Source: Lachnospiraceae bacterium (GTDB lineage: Bacteria > Bacillota > Clostridia > Lachnospirales > Lachnospiraceae). From it: DNA of 64,000 nt. Each line of letters begins with the position of its first letter. The stretch's first letter is position 1. The position numbers were made by a program, and so were the translations under genes. A model generated the notes under the pieces. The model was not told the origin of the DNA. It worked only from the letters and a program-made list of their open reading frames with translations, and made no database searches. The stretch spans positions 1 through 64,000 of the forward strand of contig SVEZ01000003.1 of NCBI GenBank assembly GCA_015057115.1. Direction: 5' to 3'. This document shows, piece after piece, positions 52,634-61,352 of this stretch.

Positions 52634-54061
52634 ATGAAAAAATTAGTTCGAATTCTGGCGATTACGGCAGCTGTTGGCTTATCTGTTTTGGCTTACAGCG
52701 GACAGACACAGGCAGCCGGAAACAGTTCCATGGTGAAAATTGAAAAACCAAGAATCACCAAAGTCAGCAAGACAGAATTTCAGCAGTTAAAGAGAGGAAA
52801 GTCGGTATCTACCTCTCAGGCATTTATAAAAGAATTTCAGAGAAATGCCTTAAAGAGAAAAAAGACTTTTTCCATTACCTATACAGGAAAAAGTAATTTA
52901 AATGTAAGTAACCTTTATGAAAAAATCGGCGAAATCGATAATAAGAAGACCAGTGATGATGCAGACTTTTTAAAGGGTGGAATCTTAAGCTTGGGATGGT
53001 CAGGTTATTCCAGCGGAAACAAGCTGGTATTAAACTGTAAGCTAATCTATACCGAAACAGCTACGCAGGTTAAGAAGGTGAATGCCCAGTCCAAGAAGAT
53101 TTTAAAGAAATTAAAGGTAAAGGGCATGTCAGATGTTGCCAAGACAAAAGTGATTCACGATTACGTGGTGAAGCTGGTAACCTACGATCATTCCTTAAAG
53201 GATCATTCCGCATACGGCGGTCTGGCTGCATCCAAGCATTCCACTGTTTGTCAGGGATATGCATTGATTATGTATAAGCTGCTGACGGATGCAGGTGTGC
53301 CGGCACATTACGTTACCGGAAACGCCGGTGGCCCTCACGCATGGAATATCGTGAAGATTAAAGGAAAATGGTATCATTTGGATGCCACCTGGGATGACCC
53401 AAGTAATACATTGGTATATGATTACTTTTTAAAGGGTTCTAAGACCTTTTCAAAGGATCATGCAACAGACAGCTACTATACACGGAAATACAAGATTGCT
53501 TCCGCAAACCTGAACTGGAAAAAACTGATTAAGGATTCAAAAGACAAAGTGCAGACAGATCAGACAGATAAGGAAAAGGAAAAAGGCGAGAGCGCAAAGC
53601 TTAGAAAACAGGTTATTCAGTTGATGAATGATGCTTTGGATGAAGCACTGCAGGAAGAAGGAGATGCTCCGGAATATGTGGTGCAGATGTATGATGTGTG
53701 TAAGAAAACCTATGGTTTCATCATTGAAGATATGTCCGATAAGGCCTTTAAAAAATTTCTGTTGGACGAAAAAATGATGGATACTTATATGAGCGGTACG
53801 CTGGAACTCATTGAAAAATACATTATGAATCCAATGGTATCCTATATGAGTAGCGATGATTTTATGACAGATGTGTACCAGCGGATGTGCAAAGATTTTG
53901 GTGAAGCACAGATTAACGGAATGTCCGAAAAGGATTTGGAATCTCTGGCAGAAACCTACGCATTTGACCTCTTTACGGAAAAGTTGTATACTCAGTCAAA
54001 GAAGTATACCAATACTATCGTAAAAACCATGGTAAAGAAATTAAATTCCATGGCAAAATAG
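52634..54061 (+). CDS. Secreted transglutaminase-like protein with C-terminal helical domain
   Basis: 475 residues; ATG 52634 with GAGG upstream rather than GTG 52628. Signal peptide ILAITAAVGLSVLAYSGQTQ, cleavage near AQA. The core is paralogous to the preceding gene: STVCQGYALIMYKLL (Cys), GGPHAWNIVKIKG (His), YHLDATWDD (Asp). It lacks the acidic tail and instead has ~170 extra residues predicted helical (EKGESAKLRKQVIQLMNDAL onward). The 15-bp gap indicates one transcript with the previous gene. Confidence 0.87.
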   Translation: MKKLVRILAITAAVGLSVLAYSGQTQAAGNSSMVKIEKPRITKVSKTEFQQLKRGKSVSTSQAFIKEFQRNALKRKKTFSITYTGKSNLNVSNLYEKIGEIDNKKTSDDADFLKGGILSLGWSGYSSGNKLVLNCKLIYTETATQVKKVNAQSKKILKKLKVKGMSDVAKTKVIHDYVVKLVTYDHSLKDHSAYGGLAASKHSTVCQGYALIMYKLLTDAGVPAHYVTGNAGGPHAWNIVKIKGKWYHLDATWDDPSNTLVYDYFLKGSKTFSKDHATDSYYTRKYKIASANLNWKKLIKDSKDKVQTDQTDKEKEKGESAKLRKQVIQLMNDALDEALQEEGDAPEYVVQMYDVCKKTYGFIIEDMSDKAFKKFLLDEKMMDTYMSGTLELIEKYIMNPMVSYMSSDDFMTDVYQRMCKDFGEAQINGMSEKDLESLAETYAFDLFTEKLYTQSKKYTNTIVKTMVKKLNSMAK

Positions 54062-54080
54062 AACATGAGAGGCAAATGAC

Positions 54081-54896
54081 ATGAAAATCAAGGACAGAAC
54101 TTTTAGACCGGAACACATGGAGATTATGGGAATCTTGAATGTGACCCCGGATTCCTTTTCCGATGGAGGGAAATTTACAGAAATGGACGCTGCTTTAAAG
54201 CAGGTAGAGCGTATGATAAAAGAAGGAGCCAGCATTATTGACGTAGGCGGAGAATCTACCCGCCCCGGCTTTGCGGCTGTACCGGCGGAAGAAGAGATGC
54301 GTCGTGTAATTCCGGTTATTACAGAAATCAAGAAGAACTTTGATATTCTGGTTTCCGTAGATACCTATAAAGCAGTAACCGCGAAAGCAGCGCTTTTGGC
54401 TGGAGCGGATATCGTAAACGATGTCTGGGGATTTAAAAAGGACCCTGATATTGCAAAAGTAACTGCAGAGCATGATGCATACTGCGTGCTGATGCATAAC
54501 CGTACCAATACGGATTACAATGATTTTATGGAAGACGTGTTAAATGACTTGCGAGAGAGTATTGCCATTGCCAAAAAGGCAGGGGTAAAAGACGATCATA
54601 TTATTGTGGATCCGGGTGTTGGCTTTGCCAAAAGTTTAGAGCAGAACCTGATTGTAACCAGAGAAGTGGGACGGTTAAGGGAACTTGGATATCCGGTGCT
54701 TTTGGCTACCTCCAGAAAATCCATGATAGGATTAACTTTAGATGAGGATAAGGACCATCGTTTAGAGGGCACCATCGCCACCTCTTGTCAGGGTGTTATG
54801 GCAGGCTGTGAGTTTGTCCGTGTACATGATGTACTGGAAAACAGAAGAGCCATTCGGATGATGGAAGCCATCAGGGACGGAAGAAAGGAAGCGTAG
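54081..54896 (+). CDS. folP: Dihydropteroate synthase
   Basis: 271-residue TIM barrel. Joins pABA to the pterin diphosphate. Signatures: MGILNVTPDSFSDGGKF, IIDVGGESTRPGF, SVDTYKAVTAKAAL, VDPGVGFAKS and RVHDVLENRRAIRMM. Starts 19 bp after the second transglutaminase gene and 3 bp before folBK, so folP-folBK is a unit that may be transcribed from the transglutaminase promoter. Confidence 0.96.
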   Translation: MKIKDRTFRPEHMEIMGILNVTPDSFSDGGKFTEMDAALKQVERMIKEGASIIDVGGESTRPGFAAVPAEEEMRRVIPVITEIKKNFDILVSVDTYKAVTAKAALLAGADIVNDVWGFKKDPDIAKVTAEHDAYCVLMHNRTNTDYNDFMEDVLNDLRESIAIAKKAGVKDDHIIVDPGVGFAKSLEQNLIVTREVGRLRELGYPVLLATSRKSMIGLTLDEDKDHRLEGTIATSCQGVMAGCEFVRVHDVLENRRAIRMMEAIRDGRKEA

Positions 54897-54899
54897 GTT

Positions 54900-55733
54900 A
54901 TGAAGAATTATCAGGACTGTATTACCATTGATCATCTTCTGGTATTTGGTAATCATGGAGTTTACAGTGAGGAAACAGCTTTGGGGCAGAAGTTTTATGT
55001 TACAGCCAAGTTGTTTTTGGATACCAGAGTAGCGGGACTGGATGATGAACTGGAAGAAAGCGTAAATTACGGAACCATCTGTAAGGAGATTGATGCTTTT
55101 TTCAAAAAGCATACCTTTAAGCTGATTGAAGCGGTGGCAGAACATCTGGCGGCACATCTATTGATGTACGATGAAAAAATTAAAGAGGTGGAGCTTACCA
55201 TCAGTAAGCCGTGGGCACCTATCGGATTGCCGGTGGATACAGTGACGGTTACCATTAAAAGACAGTGGCACACTGCGTTTATCGCGTTAGGCTCCAATCT
55301 GGGAAACAAGGCGGCATATCTTTTGGAAGCCATTGACCAGTTAAGCCAGATTAAGGGCTGTCGGGTGGAAAAAGTGTCCGACTTTATTGTAACCGAACCC
55401 TATGGTGGCGTAGAACAGGATGACTTTTTAAATGCAGTGCTGAAGATGGAAACCCTGATGACTCCGGAAGAGCTTTTAATTGTATTGCATTCCATTGAGG
55501 CCTCCAATAACCGGGTGCGTGAGATTCATTGGGGACCGAGAACCTTAGATTTGGATATTATCTTTTACGATGATGAAATTTACCAGTCCAAGGATTTGGT
55601 GATTCCTCATGTGGATATGGAACACCGGGAATTTGTGCTGGCACCCATGTGTCAGATAGCACCATACTATATGCATCCTGTATTCCGGAAATCCATGAAG
55701 CAGATGTATAAAGAACTGTTAGAGCAAAGATAA
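54900..55733 (+). CDS. folBK: Bifunctional dihydroneopterin aldolase / HPPK
   Basis: 277 residues. The N-terminal half (1-118) is FolB: DHLLVFGNHGVYSEETALGQ, NYGTICKEI and LIEAVAEHLA. The C-terminal half (about 123-277) is HPPK: FIALGSNLGNKAAYLLEAID, VTEPYGGVEQDDFLNAVLKM and GPRTLDLDIIFYDD. Together they give the pyrophosphorylated pterin used by the preceding FolP. The fusion is common in Clostridia. Confidence 0.95.
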   Translation: MKNYQDCITIDHLLVFGNHGVYSEETALGQKFYVTAKLFLDTRVAGLDDELEESVNYGTICKEIDAFFKKHTFKLIEAVAEHLAAHLLMYDEKIKEVELTISKPWAPIGLPVDTVTVTIKRQWHTAFIALGSNLGNKAAYLLEAIDQLSQIKGCRVEKVSDFIVTEPYGGVEQDDFLNAVLKMETLMTPEELLIVLHSIEASNNRVREIHWGPRTLDLDIIFYDDEIYQSKDLVIPHVDMEHREFVLAPMCQIAPYYMHPVFRKSMKQMYKELLEQR

Positions 55734-55739
55734 TAATTT

Positions 55740-55772
55740 TTTAAGTTTCATTTAAGAATACTACGATACAAT
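55740..55772 (+). promoter_or_regulatory. CotH operon promoter with OmpR-type direct repeat
   Basis: TTTAAG-TTTCA-TTTAAG: half-sites at 55740-55745 and 55751-55756, 11 bp apart, the spacing used by OmpR/PhoB regulators. TACAAT (55767-55772) begins 16 bp after the start of the second half-site. The same element with identical spacing precedes the VTC gene (59354-59386). Confidence 0.7.
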
Positions 55773-55811
55773 ACCTCCTAGATTAGATAATAATTTAGGA
55801 GGTAATGTTTT

Positions 55812-57473
55812 ATGAGGAGAAAAAAATATACCTGTTTTACGGCGCTGATGATGGCGGCGGTAATCGGGTTTAGTATGACGGCGTGCCAGATGAGCGGCAC
55901 CACATCTTCTTCGGGAGATGCAAAGACGGAACAGAAGGAGGAGACCGCGACTAAGACAGCCTATGCGTCAAAAATTTTTGACACCGGGTATGTTCATGAA
56001 GTAAATATCACCATTGATGAGGATGACTGGGAGGATTTAAAGAAGAATCCTTTGGAAAAAACCAAATACAAGGTGGATATTACCATTGACGGAGAAACGG
56101 TGGAGGATGTGTCTTTTGCAACCAAAGGAAACACCAGTCTGTCTTCCGTAGCAAGCGACAGTGATAGCGATCGTTACAGCTTTGCGGTGAATTTCGGAAA
56201 ATATGTGGATGATCAGAACTATTACGGCTTAAACAAACTGAAGTTAAATAATATCTATGCGGATGCTACTTACATGAAGGAATACATAAGCTATCAGATT
56301 TTCCGCAAGGTGGGAGTGGAAGCACCGCTGGCAAGTTATGTAAATCTTACGGTAAACGGCGAAAGTCAGGGACTGTACCTTGCCTTGGAGGATATGGGTG
56401 AAAGTTATTTGGACCGTACCCAGGATGGGGAAGGAGAACTGTATAAGCCGGAGACGGAGAATCTTGGCAACATGGGTAAGGACATGAAAAAAGGCGAAAA
56501 GTCTGGTGATGAGAAGCAGAGTGAAGATGGAACACAGACATCGACTGATGAGGAGAGACCGGAGCCGCCAGCCGACGGAGAACGACCGGAGATGCCAGCA
56601 GATGGGGAACGCCCGGAGATGCCAGAAGGCGGAAAATTCCCGGGGAACGGAAACTTCCAGCCGGGAGATTTCGGAAATGCAAAGGGTGCGGATTTAAACT
56701 ATACAGATGATGAAATTTCCAGTTACTCGGATATTTTTGATAACGCGGAAACCGACGGTGATGAGAGCGATTATAAGCGTGTGATTGCAGCCTTAAAAGG
56801 CTTGTCGGAAGGGAAGGACTTGGAGCAGTATCTGGATACGGATGAGATTATCCGATACTTTGTGGCACATAATTTCGTTTTGAATTACGACAGCTATACG
56901 GGAAGTATGCTTCATAATTACTATCTGTATGAAACTGAGGGCAAATTATCCATGCTTCCCTGGGATTATAACCTGGCCTTCGGCGGCTTTGGTGGATTCG
57001 GTAAGGCTGGGGACGGAAGCGATGCAACAAGCCTGGTAAATACGGGAATAGATTCCCCATTATCCGGAACCAATGAGGGAAATCGCCCCATGTGGAATTT
57101 TATTGCATCAAACAAAGAGTACCTGGAGAAGTATCATCAGGTATTTGATGAGCTGATAAAAGAGTATTTTGAGTCCGGAGAGTTTGAAAAAGAAATCGAA
57201 GAGATTTATAATATGATTAAGCCTTATGTGGAAAAGGACGCTACCGCTTTTTACACTAGTGAGGAATTTGAAGCAGGCTATGAGACCTTAAAACAGGTGA
57301 TAACCTTGAGAGCAGAAAGCATTCGGGCGCAGCTTGAGGGAAACCTGTCAACGGTTAGTGATAAACAGGAAACAAGCGCCCAGATTCAGGCAGCAGATGT
57401 AGACATTCAGAAAATGGGCTCCCAGGGTGGAGGAAAGGATAAGAAGAATGAGAATATTGCTGGTGGAAGATGA
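55812..57473 (+). CDS. CotH-kinase-family lipoprotein
   Basis: 553 residues. Lipobox MTACQ predicts a lipoprotein. The CotH domain comprises YVHEVNITIDEDDWEDLKKN, FATKGNTSLSS, LKLNNIYADATYMKEYISYQ, ASYVNLTVNGESQGLYLALE and LSMLPWDYNLAFGG, the last carrying the catalytic-type Asp. A Pro/Asp-rich insert repeats ADGERPEMP (about residues 245-275). CotH enzymes phosphorylate proteins, in spore coats or elsewhere; here an extracytoplasmic role is inferred. Its 3' end overlaps the response regulator by 26 bp. Confidence 0.88.
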   Translation: MRRKKYTCFTALMMAAVIGFSMTACQMSGTTSSSGDAKTEQKEETATKTAYASKIFDTGYVHEVNITIDEDDWEDLKKNPLEKTKYKVDITIDGETVEDVSFATKGNTSLSSVASDSDSDRYSFAVNFGKYVDDQNYYGLNKLKLNNIYADATYMKEYISYQIFRKVGVEAPLASYVNLTVNGESQGLYLALEDMGESYLDRTQDGEGELYKPETENLGNMGKDMKKGEKSGDEKQSEDGTQTSTDEERPEPPADGERPEMPADGERPEMPEGGKFPGNGNFQPGDFGNAKGADLNYTDDEISSYSDIFDNAETDGDESDYKRVIAALKGLSEGKDLEQYLDTDEIIRYFVAHNFVLNYDSYTGSMLHNYYLYETEGKLSMLPWDYNLAFGGFGGFGKAGDGSDATSLVNTGIDSPLSGTNEGNRPMWNFIASNKEYLEKYHQVFDELIKEYFESGEFEKEIEEIYNMIKPYVEKDATAFYTSEEFEAGYETLKQVITLRAESIRAQLEGNLSTVSDKQETSAQIQAADVDIQKMGSQGGGKDKKNENIAGGR

Positions 57474-58125
57474 GTACGCACTGGCGGAGCTGGTGAGTGA
57501 GCGATTGAAAAAAGAACGATATGTGGTGGATGTATCTGCCGATGGAGAGGACGGATTATATAATGCCTTAACGGGTATTTATGACCTGGTGCTTTTAGAC
57601 ATTATGCTTCCAAAGAAAAACGGACTGGAAATCCTTCGGGAAATGAAAAAAGAAGGAATTCCTTCCAAAGTTATTATGCTTACGGCAAAGGGTGAGTTGG
57701 AGGATAAGCTGACCGGTTTTCGGGAAGGCGCCAATGACTACCTGCCCAAGCCCTTTCACATTGATGAATTGGTGGCGCGGGTGGATGCCCAGCTCCGGGT
57801 GGAAAAAGCGGTTTCTGATGCTTTGGAACTGGGAAACATCCGTCTGGATTACAAGAATCCCTCCATTGTCAATACAGACACCGGGGAGGGCATAGCCATT
57901 AATAATAAGGAGTTCCAGCTGTTGGAGTACTTTTTAATGAATCCCAATCAGGTGCTTTCCAAGGATATGATTTTTGACCGGGTTTGGGGAATGGATAATG
58001 AAGCCGTATCCAACAATCTGGAAGCCTATATTTCCTTTGTACGAAAGAAACTGAAAATGCTGGATGCAACCGTCACCATTAAAACCGTGCGAAACATGGG
58101 TTACAAACTGGAGAATGTGGAATGA
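57448..58125 (+). CDS. OmpR/PhoB-family response regulator
   Basis: 225 residues from ATG 57448 (an earlier TTG/GTG-type start is less well placed). Receiver domain: LLVEDEYALAELV, phospho-acceptor Asp in LVLLDIMLP, LTAKG and PKPFH. The winged helix ends VSNNLEAYISFVRKKL and TIKTVRNMGYKLE. It overlaps the CotH gene upstream and the kinase downstream (ATGA), so all three are co-transcribed. Predicted target: the TTTAAG direct repeats before the CotH and VTC genes. Confidence 0.94.
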   Translation: MRILLVEDEYALAELVSERLKKERYVVDVSADGEDGLYNALTGIYDLVLLDIMLPKKNGLEILREMKKEGIPSKVIMLTAKGELEDKLTGFREGANDYLPKPFHIDELVARVDAQLRVEKAVSDALELGNIRLDYKNPSIVNTDTGEGIAINNKEFQLLEYFLMNPNQVLSKDMIFDRVWGMDNEAVSNNLEAYISFVRKKLKMLDATVTIKTVRNMGYKLENVE

Positions 58126-59339
58126 AAGAGTTAAGTAGAAAAACGTTTTTAACCATATACGGAATTCTTACCGCTTTTTTGCTAATCAGTCTGTTTATTT
58201 TAAATCTGCAGAATTATCAGCGGGAGTTCGAAGGCGTTATGCGGAACCTTCACATGATGGATGAAGGGGGAGACTGGTTTAAGCAGGAAAAGGAAAAAGG
58301 CTTGGAACCGCCGGATCTTGCTACCATGCGGATTATGGATTATGAAGTCTATACGGTGGAAATGAAGGATGGTGACATTGCAAAGATTATCAGCCATGGA
58401 AATTCCACCTCCGGCTTTGACAGTGAAAAAGTTGCAAAGCAGATTCAAAAAGACTGCAAGGAAGATACCCTTTCCATCGGGAACCTGTATACGGCAGGGT
58501 ATTCCTATCACTATAAGGCAGACCACGGTATGGTAATTACCAATAATACGGGGATTCGAAACCGCCTTCGGACATTGTTGGCAGTCAGTGCAGGAATCTT
58601 TGTGGTATTAGAGGCGGTGATTGTGCTTTTATCCCGACTTATTACCGGATGGATTGTTAAACCCGCAAAGGAATCTTTTGACAAGCAAAAGGAATTCATA
58701 GCGGATGCTTCCCACGAATTAAAGACCCCATTGGCAGTTATTATGGCATCTTCCGACGAAATGGCGGTGGATGATAAGAACCGGAAGTATATTGAAAATA
58801 TTAAATACGAGTCCGAGCGAATGAATAAGCTCATTACCGGGTTGCTGGATTTGTCAAAGCTGGAAAATGCGGTTAACAAAGGGTACTTTAAAGAGGAAAA
58901 CCTTTCAAAGATTGTGGAAAAAACAGCGTTAACCTTCGAAGGCCTCGCTTTTGAACAGGGTGTTTTTATCGAAACGGAAATTGAGAAGGATTTGACTGTT
59001 TCCTGTAGCAAGGAGGAAATGGAAAAGCTGACATCCACATTACTGGATAATGCCATTAAGCACAGCGACAAGTCCGGTCCGGTGAGGGTACTTTTAAGAC
59101 GGGCAAACAAGGGAATTTTGCTAAAAGTGGAAAATCCCGGAGAACCCATACCGGTAGAAGACGAAGAGAAGATATTCGAGCGCTTTTATCGGGCAGACAA
59201 AGCCAGAAGCCGCAGTGAGAATCGTTATGGCCTGGGACTTGCCATTGCAAAAAGTATTGTTATCAATCATGGCGGCAGTATTCGGGCTCATTCGGAAGGC
59301 GGAAAGACCTGCTTTTACGTGGAATTAAAAACAAATTAG
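58122..59339 (+). CDS. Membrane sensor histidine kinase
   Basis: 405 residues. Two membrane helices (FLTIYGILTAFLLISLFIL; LLAVSAGIFVVLEAVIVLLS) flank an extracytoplasmic sensor of about 130 residues with no recognised domain. HisKA motif DASHELKTPLAV gives the phosphorylated His, then LDNAIKHSDKSG (N box), IFERFYRADKARSR and YGLGLAIAKSIVINHGG (G boxes). No HAMP is evident. Partner of the preceding regulator; the stimulus may be cell-surface or phosphate related given the neighbours. Confidence 0.93.
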   Translation: MKELSRKTFLTIYGILTAFLLISLFILNLQNYQREFEGVMRNLHMMDEGGDWFKQEKEKGLEPPDLATMRIMDYEVYTVEMKDGDIAKIISHGNSTSGFDSEKVAKQIQKDCKEDTLSIGNLYTAGYSYHYKADHGMVITNNTGIRNRLRTLLAVSAGIFVVLEAVIVLLSRLITGWIVKPAKESFDKQKEFIADASHELKTPLAVIMASSDEMAVDDKNRKYIENIKYESERMNKLITGLLDLSKLENAVNKGYFKEENLSKIVEKTALTFEGLAFEQGVFIETEIEKDLTVSCSKEEMEKLTSTLLDNAIKHSDKSGPVRVLLRRANKGILLKVENPGEPIPVEDEEKIFERFYRADKARSRSENRYGLGLAIAKSIVINHGGSIRAHSEGGKTCFYVELKTN

Positions 59340-59353
59340 AAAAAATCATATGT

Positions 59354-59386
59354 TTTAAGGTTCGTTTAAGCTTTCCCCTGTATTCT
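59354..59386 (+). promoter_or_regulatory. VTC operon promoter with the same OmpR-type direct repeat
   Basis: TTTAAG-GTTCG-TTTAAG (half-sites 59354-59359 and 59365-59370, 11 bp apart) with TATTCT at 59381-59386, again 16 bp after the second half-site. Matches the CotH promoter in sequence and geometry. Confidence 0.7.
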
Positions 59387-59424
59387 ATGTTCATGAGAAA
59401 CGAAAAAACAGGAAGGTGAGGAAC

Positions 59425-60132
59425 ATGAGCGAATACAAAGAAGTGTTTAAACGGACGGAAATTAAATATCTTCTAACTGAGGATCAATTTCAATCCTTAT
59501 TTCTTTATTTAAACAAAATAGCAAAAGTGGACAGCTATGGAAAGACCCGGATTAACAATATTTATTTTGATACTCCGGGCTTCCGGCTGATTCGCACATC
59601 TTTAGAAAAACCCCTTTACAAGGAAAAATTAAGACTTCGTACTTACGGGAATACGGAGGATGATACTAACTCCTTTATTGAAATCAAGAAAAAGTATGAC
59701 GGTATCGTTTATAAGCGAAGAATTTCCCAAAGCTACAAGAATGCCTATAACTATCTGGTAAAAAACGGCAGGCTCTCTGAGGAAAGTCAGATTGCCAAAG
59801 AAATTGACAGTCTTAGGGAAATGTATCCCGGGCTGCAGCCGGCCATGACCATCTGTTATGACCGCATTGCCATGGCGGGAATAGAAGATCCGGATTTTCG
59901 GGTTACCTTTGATACCAATATCCAGTGGAGTACAGATGCGCTGGATTTAAGAAAATCTCCCGGTGGCAAACCTCTTTTAAAACCAGGGGAATACATGATG
60001 GAAATTAAGGTGGCAAATGCCATGCCTATTGAGCTTTGTCAGGTATTAAGTGAATTAAAAATTTTCCCTACGTCCTTTTCCAAATACGGACGGGGATATC
60101 TGGATATGATAAGGAGTGAATGCGTATGTTAA
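59425..60132 (+). CDS. VTC-domain (polyphosphate polymerase-like) protein
   Basis: 235 residues; ATG 59425 behind AAGGTGAGG. The tunnel-type VTC fold is indicated by FKRTEIKYLLTEDQF, INNIYFDT, EKLRLRTYG, FIEIKKKYDGIVYKRRI and YMMEIKVANAMP, which keep the basic residues that bind phosphate chains in yeast Vtc4. Eukaryotic relatives synthesise polyphosphate from ATP; bacterial members are little studied. Overlaps the DUF4956 gene. Confidence 0.88.
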   Translation: MSEYKEVFKRTEIKYLLTEDQFQSLFLYLNKIAKVDSYGKTRINNIYFDTPGFRLIRTSLEKPLYKEKLRLRTYGNTEDDTNSFIEIKKKYDGIVYKRRISQSYKNAYNYLVKNGRLSEESQIAKEIDSLREMYPGLQPAMTICYDRIAMAGIEDPDFRVTFDTNIQWSTDALDLRKSPGGKPLLKPGEYMMEIKVANAMPIELCQVLSELKIFPTSFSKYGRGYLDMIRSECVC

Positions 60133-60806
60133 GTAGTATTTTTCAAACAATTTTAACCAATGGAACCTTTAATCCCACTCAGTTCGGGGTGGTAACCCTT
60201 ACCGCTTTATTGTGCGGCTTTATTATTGCGTTTGCCTATTGTATAAAAAATAAATGTTCCAGAAGCTTTGCCATTACCCTGGTACTTTTACCGGCTATTG
60301 TAGAACTGGTAATTATTCTGGTAAACGGAAACATCGGAACCGGTGTGGCAGTGGCAGGAGCCTTCAGTCTGGTGCGTTTTCGTTCCGTTGCCGGAAGAGG
60401 GCAGGAGATTACCAGCATTTTCCTTGCTATGGCGGTAGGACTTGCAACAGGAATGGGCTACATTGGAGTGGCAATTCTTTTTACCCTTTTAATTTCTGCA
60501 TTAAACATCTTAATGAATGTTTTCAAGTTCGGAGAAACCAATGAGGGACAGCGTACTTTGAAGATTACGGTTCCGGAAAATCTGGATTATGAAGGAAAGT
60601 TCGAGGATATATTTGAAAAATATTTAAATCATTATAATTACGAAGAGGTAAAGACCAGCAATATGGGTAGCCTCTATAAGATTACCTTAAGCGTCATCAT
60701 GAAAAACGGCGTTTCCACCAAGGCATTTCTTGACGAGCTTCGTACCAGAAACGGAAATCTGGATATCAGCCTTGGAAGGATGGTGGAAGGAAACGACGGT
60801 CTGTAA
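60126..60806 (+). CDS. DUF4956 membrane protein
   Basis: 226 residues; ATG 60126 (AAGGAG nine bases upstream) preferred over ATG 60120. About four membrane helices in the first 130 residues (FGVVTLTALLCGFIIAFAYC; FAITLVLLPAIVELVIILVN; TSIFLAMAVGLATGMGYIGV) include the conserved GAFSLVRFRSVAGRGQEITS. A cytoplasmic C-terminal domain of ~90 residues follows. DUF4956 is habitually next to VTC-domain genes and may export or anchor the VTC product; this is inference. Confidence 0.88.
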   Translation: MLSSIFQTILTNGTFNPTQFGVVTLTALLCGFIIAFAYCIKNKCSRSFAITLVLLPAIVELVIILVNGNIGTGVAVAGAFSLVRFRSVAGRGQEITSIFLAMAVGLATGMGYIGVAILFTLLISALNILMNVFKFGETNEGQRTLKITVPENLDYEGKFEDIFEKYLNHYNYEEVKTSNMGSLYKITLSVIMKNGVSTKAFLDELRTRNGNLDISLGRMVEGNDGL

Positions 60807-60866
60807 AGGCAAGTTATAAAGAAGTTTAAGCGTTTGCCCGGTTCTTCGTTGAAATAAAACTATGTC

Positions 60867-60895
60867 TTGACAGTTCACAAAAAAATAACTATCAT
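60867..60895 (+). promoter_or_regulatory. Promoter of the thiamine-precursor uptake operon
   Basis: TTGACA (60867-60872), 17 bp, TATCAT (60890-60895). The start would lie near 60902, just before the TPP riboswitch. Confidence 0.75.
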
Positions 60896-60907
60896 TATAT
60901 AGGAAAA

Positions 60908-61020
60908 AGGGTGCTCGTTAAGGGCTGAGAACAGACCTGAAACCTGATTTGGATAATGCCAACGTAGGGAGAAATATATGATGATATATGTTCCGGATAC
61001 CGCGCTGGTATCCGGAACAT
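60908..61020 (+). promoter_or_regulatory. TPP riboswitch with downstream hairpin
   Basis: The aptamer at about 60908-60972 has the THI-box signatures GGGCTGAGA, ACCTGATTTGGATAATGCCA and CGTAGGGA. A perfect 14-bp hairpin (60988-61001 with 61007-61020, loop GCGCT) follows. It has only a poor T-tract, so it is either a modest terminator or part of a switch acting on the ribosome site at 61041. Thiamine diphosphate is expected to turn the operon off. Confidence 0.93.
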
Positions 61021-61055
61021 TCTTGTGTAGAGCACTAATAAAGGAGGAGAAAAGA

Positions 61056-61352
61056 ATGAACGCAAGTGTAGCGATTCAGGTGTTGCCGGAAGCAACCAAT
61101 GAAGAAGAACTTATTCGTATTGTGGATGAGGTTATTGCTTACATCAAAAGCACGGGGTTAAACTGCTCGGTAGGACCGTTTGAAACAACCATTGAGGGAG
61201 ATTATGATGAATTAATGGATATCGTAAAGGAGTGCCAGCATATTGCGGTAAAAGCAGGTGCACCTTATGTAGCGTCCTATATTAAGGTGGTTTACAGACC
61301 TGAAGGAGATGTGCTGACAATTGAAAAGAAGATTACCAAGCATCATCAGTAG
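61056..61352 (+). CDS. Thiamine-binding protein (MTH1187/YkoF-like)
   Basis: 98 residues, a ferredoxin-like fold: NASVAIQVLPEATNEEELIR, IVDEVIAYIKSTGL, NCSVGPFETTIEGDYDELMD, VKEC. Proteins of this family bind thiamine or its pyrimidine part and occur in riboswitch-controlled operons, as here. AAGGAGG precedes ATG 61056. Overlaps the permease start by about 30 bp. Confidence 0.85.
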   Translation: MNASVAIQVLPEATNEEELIRIVDEVIAYIKSTGLNCSVGPFETTIEGDYDELMDIVKECQHIAVKAGAPYVASYIKVVYRPEGDVLTIEKKITKHHQ

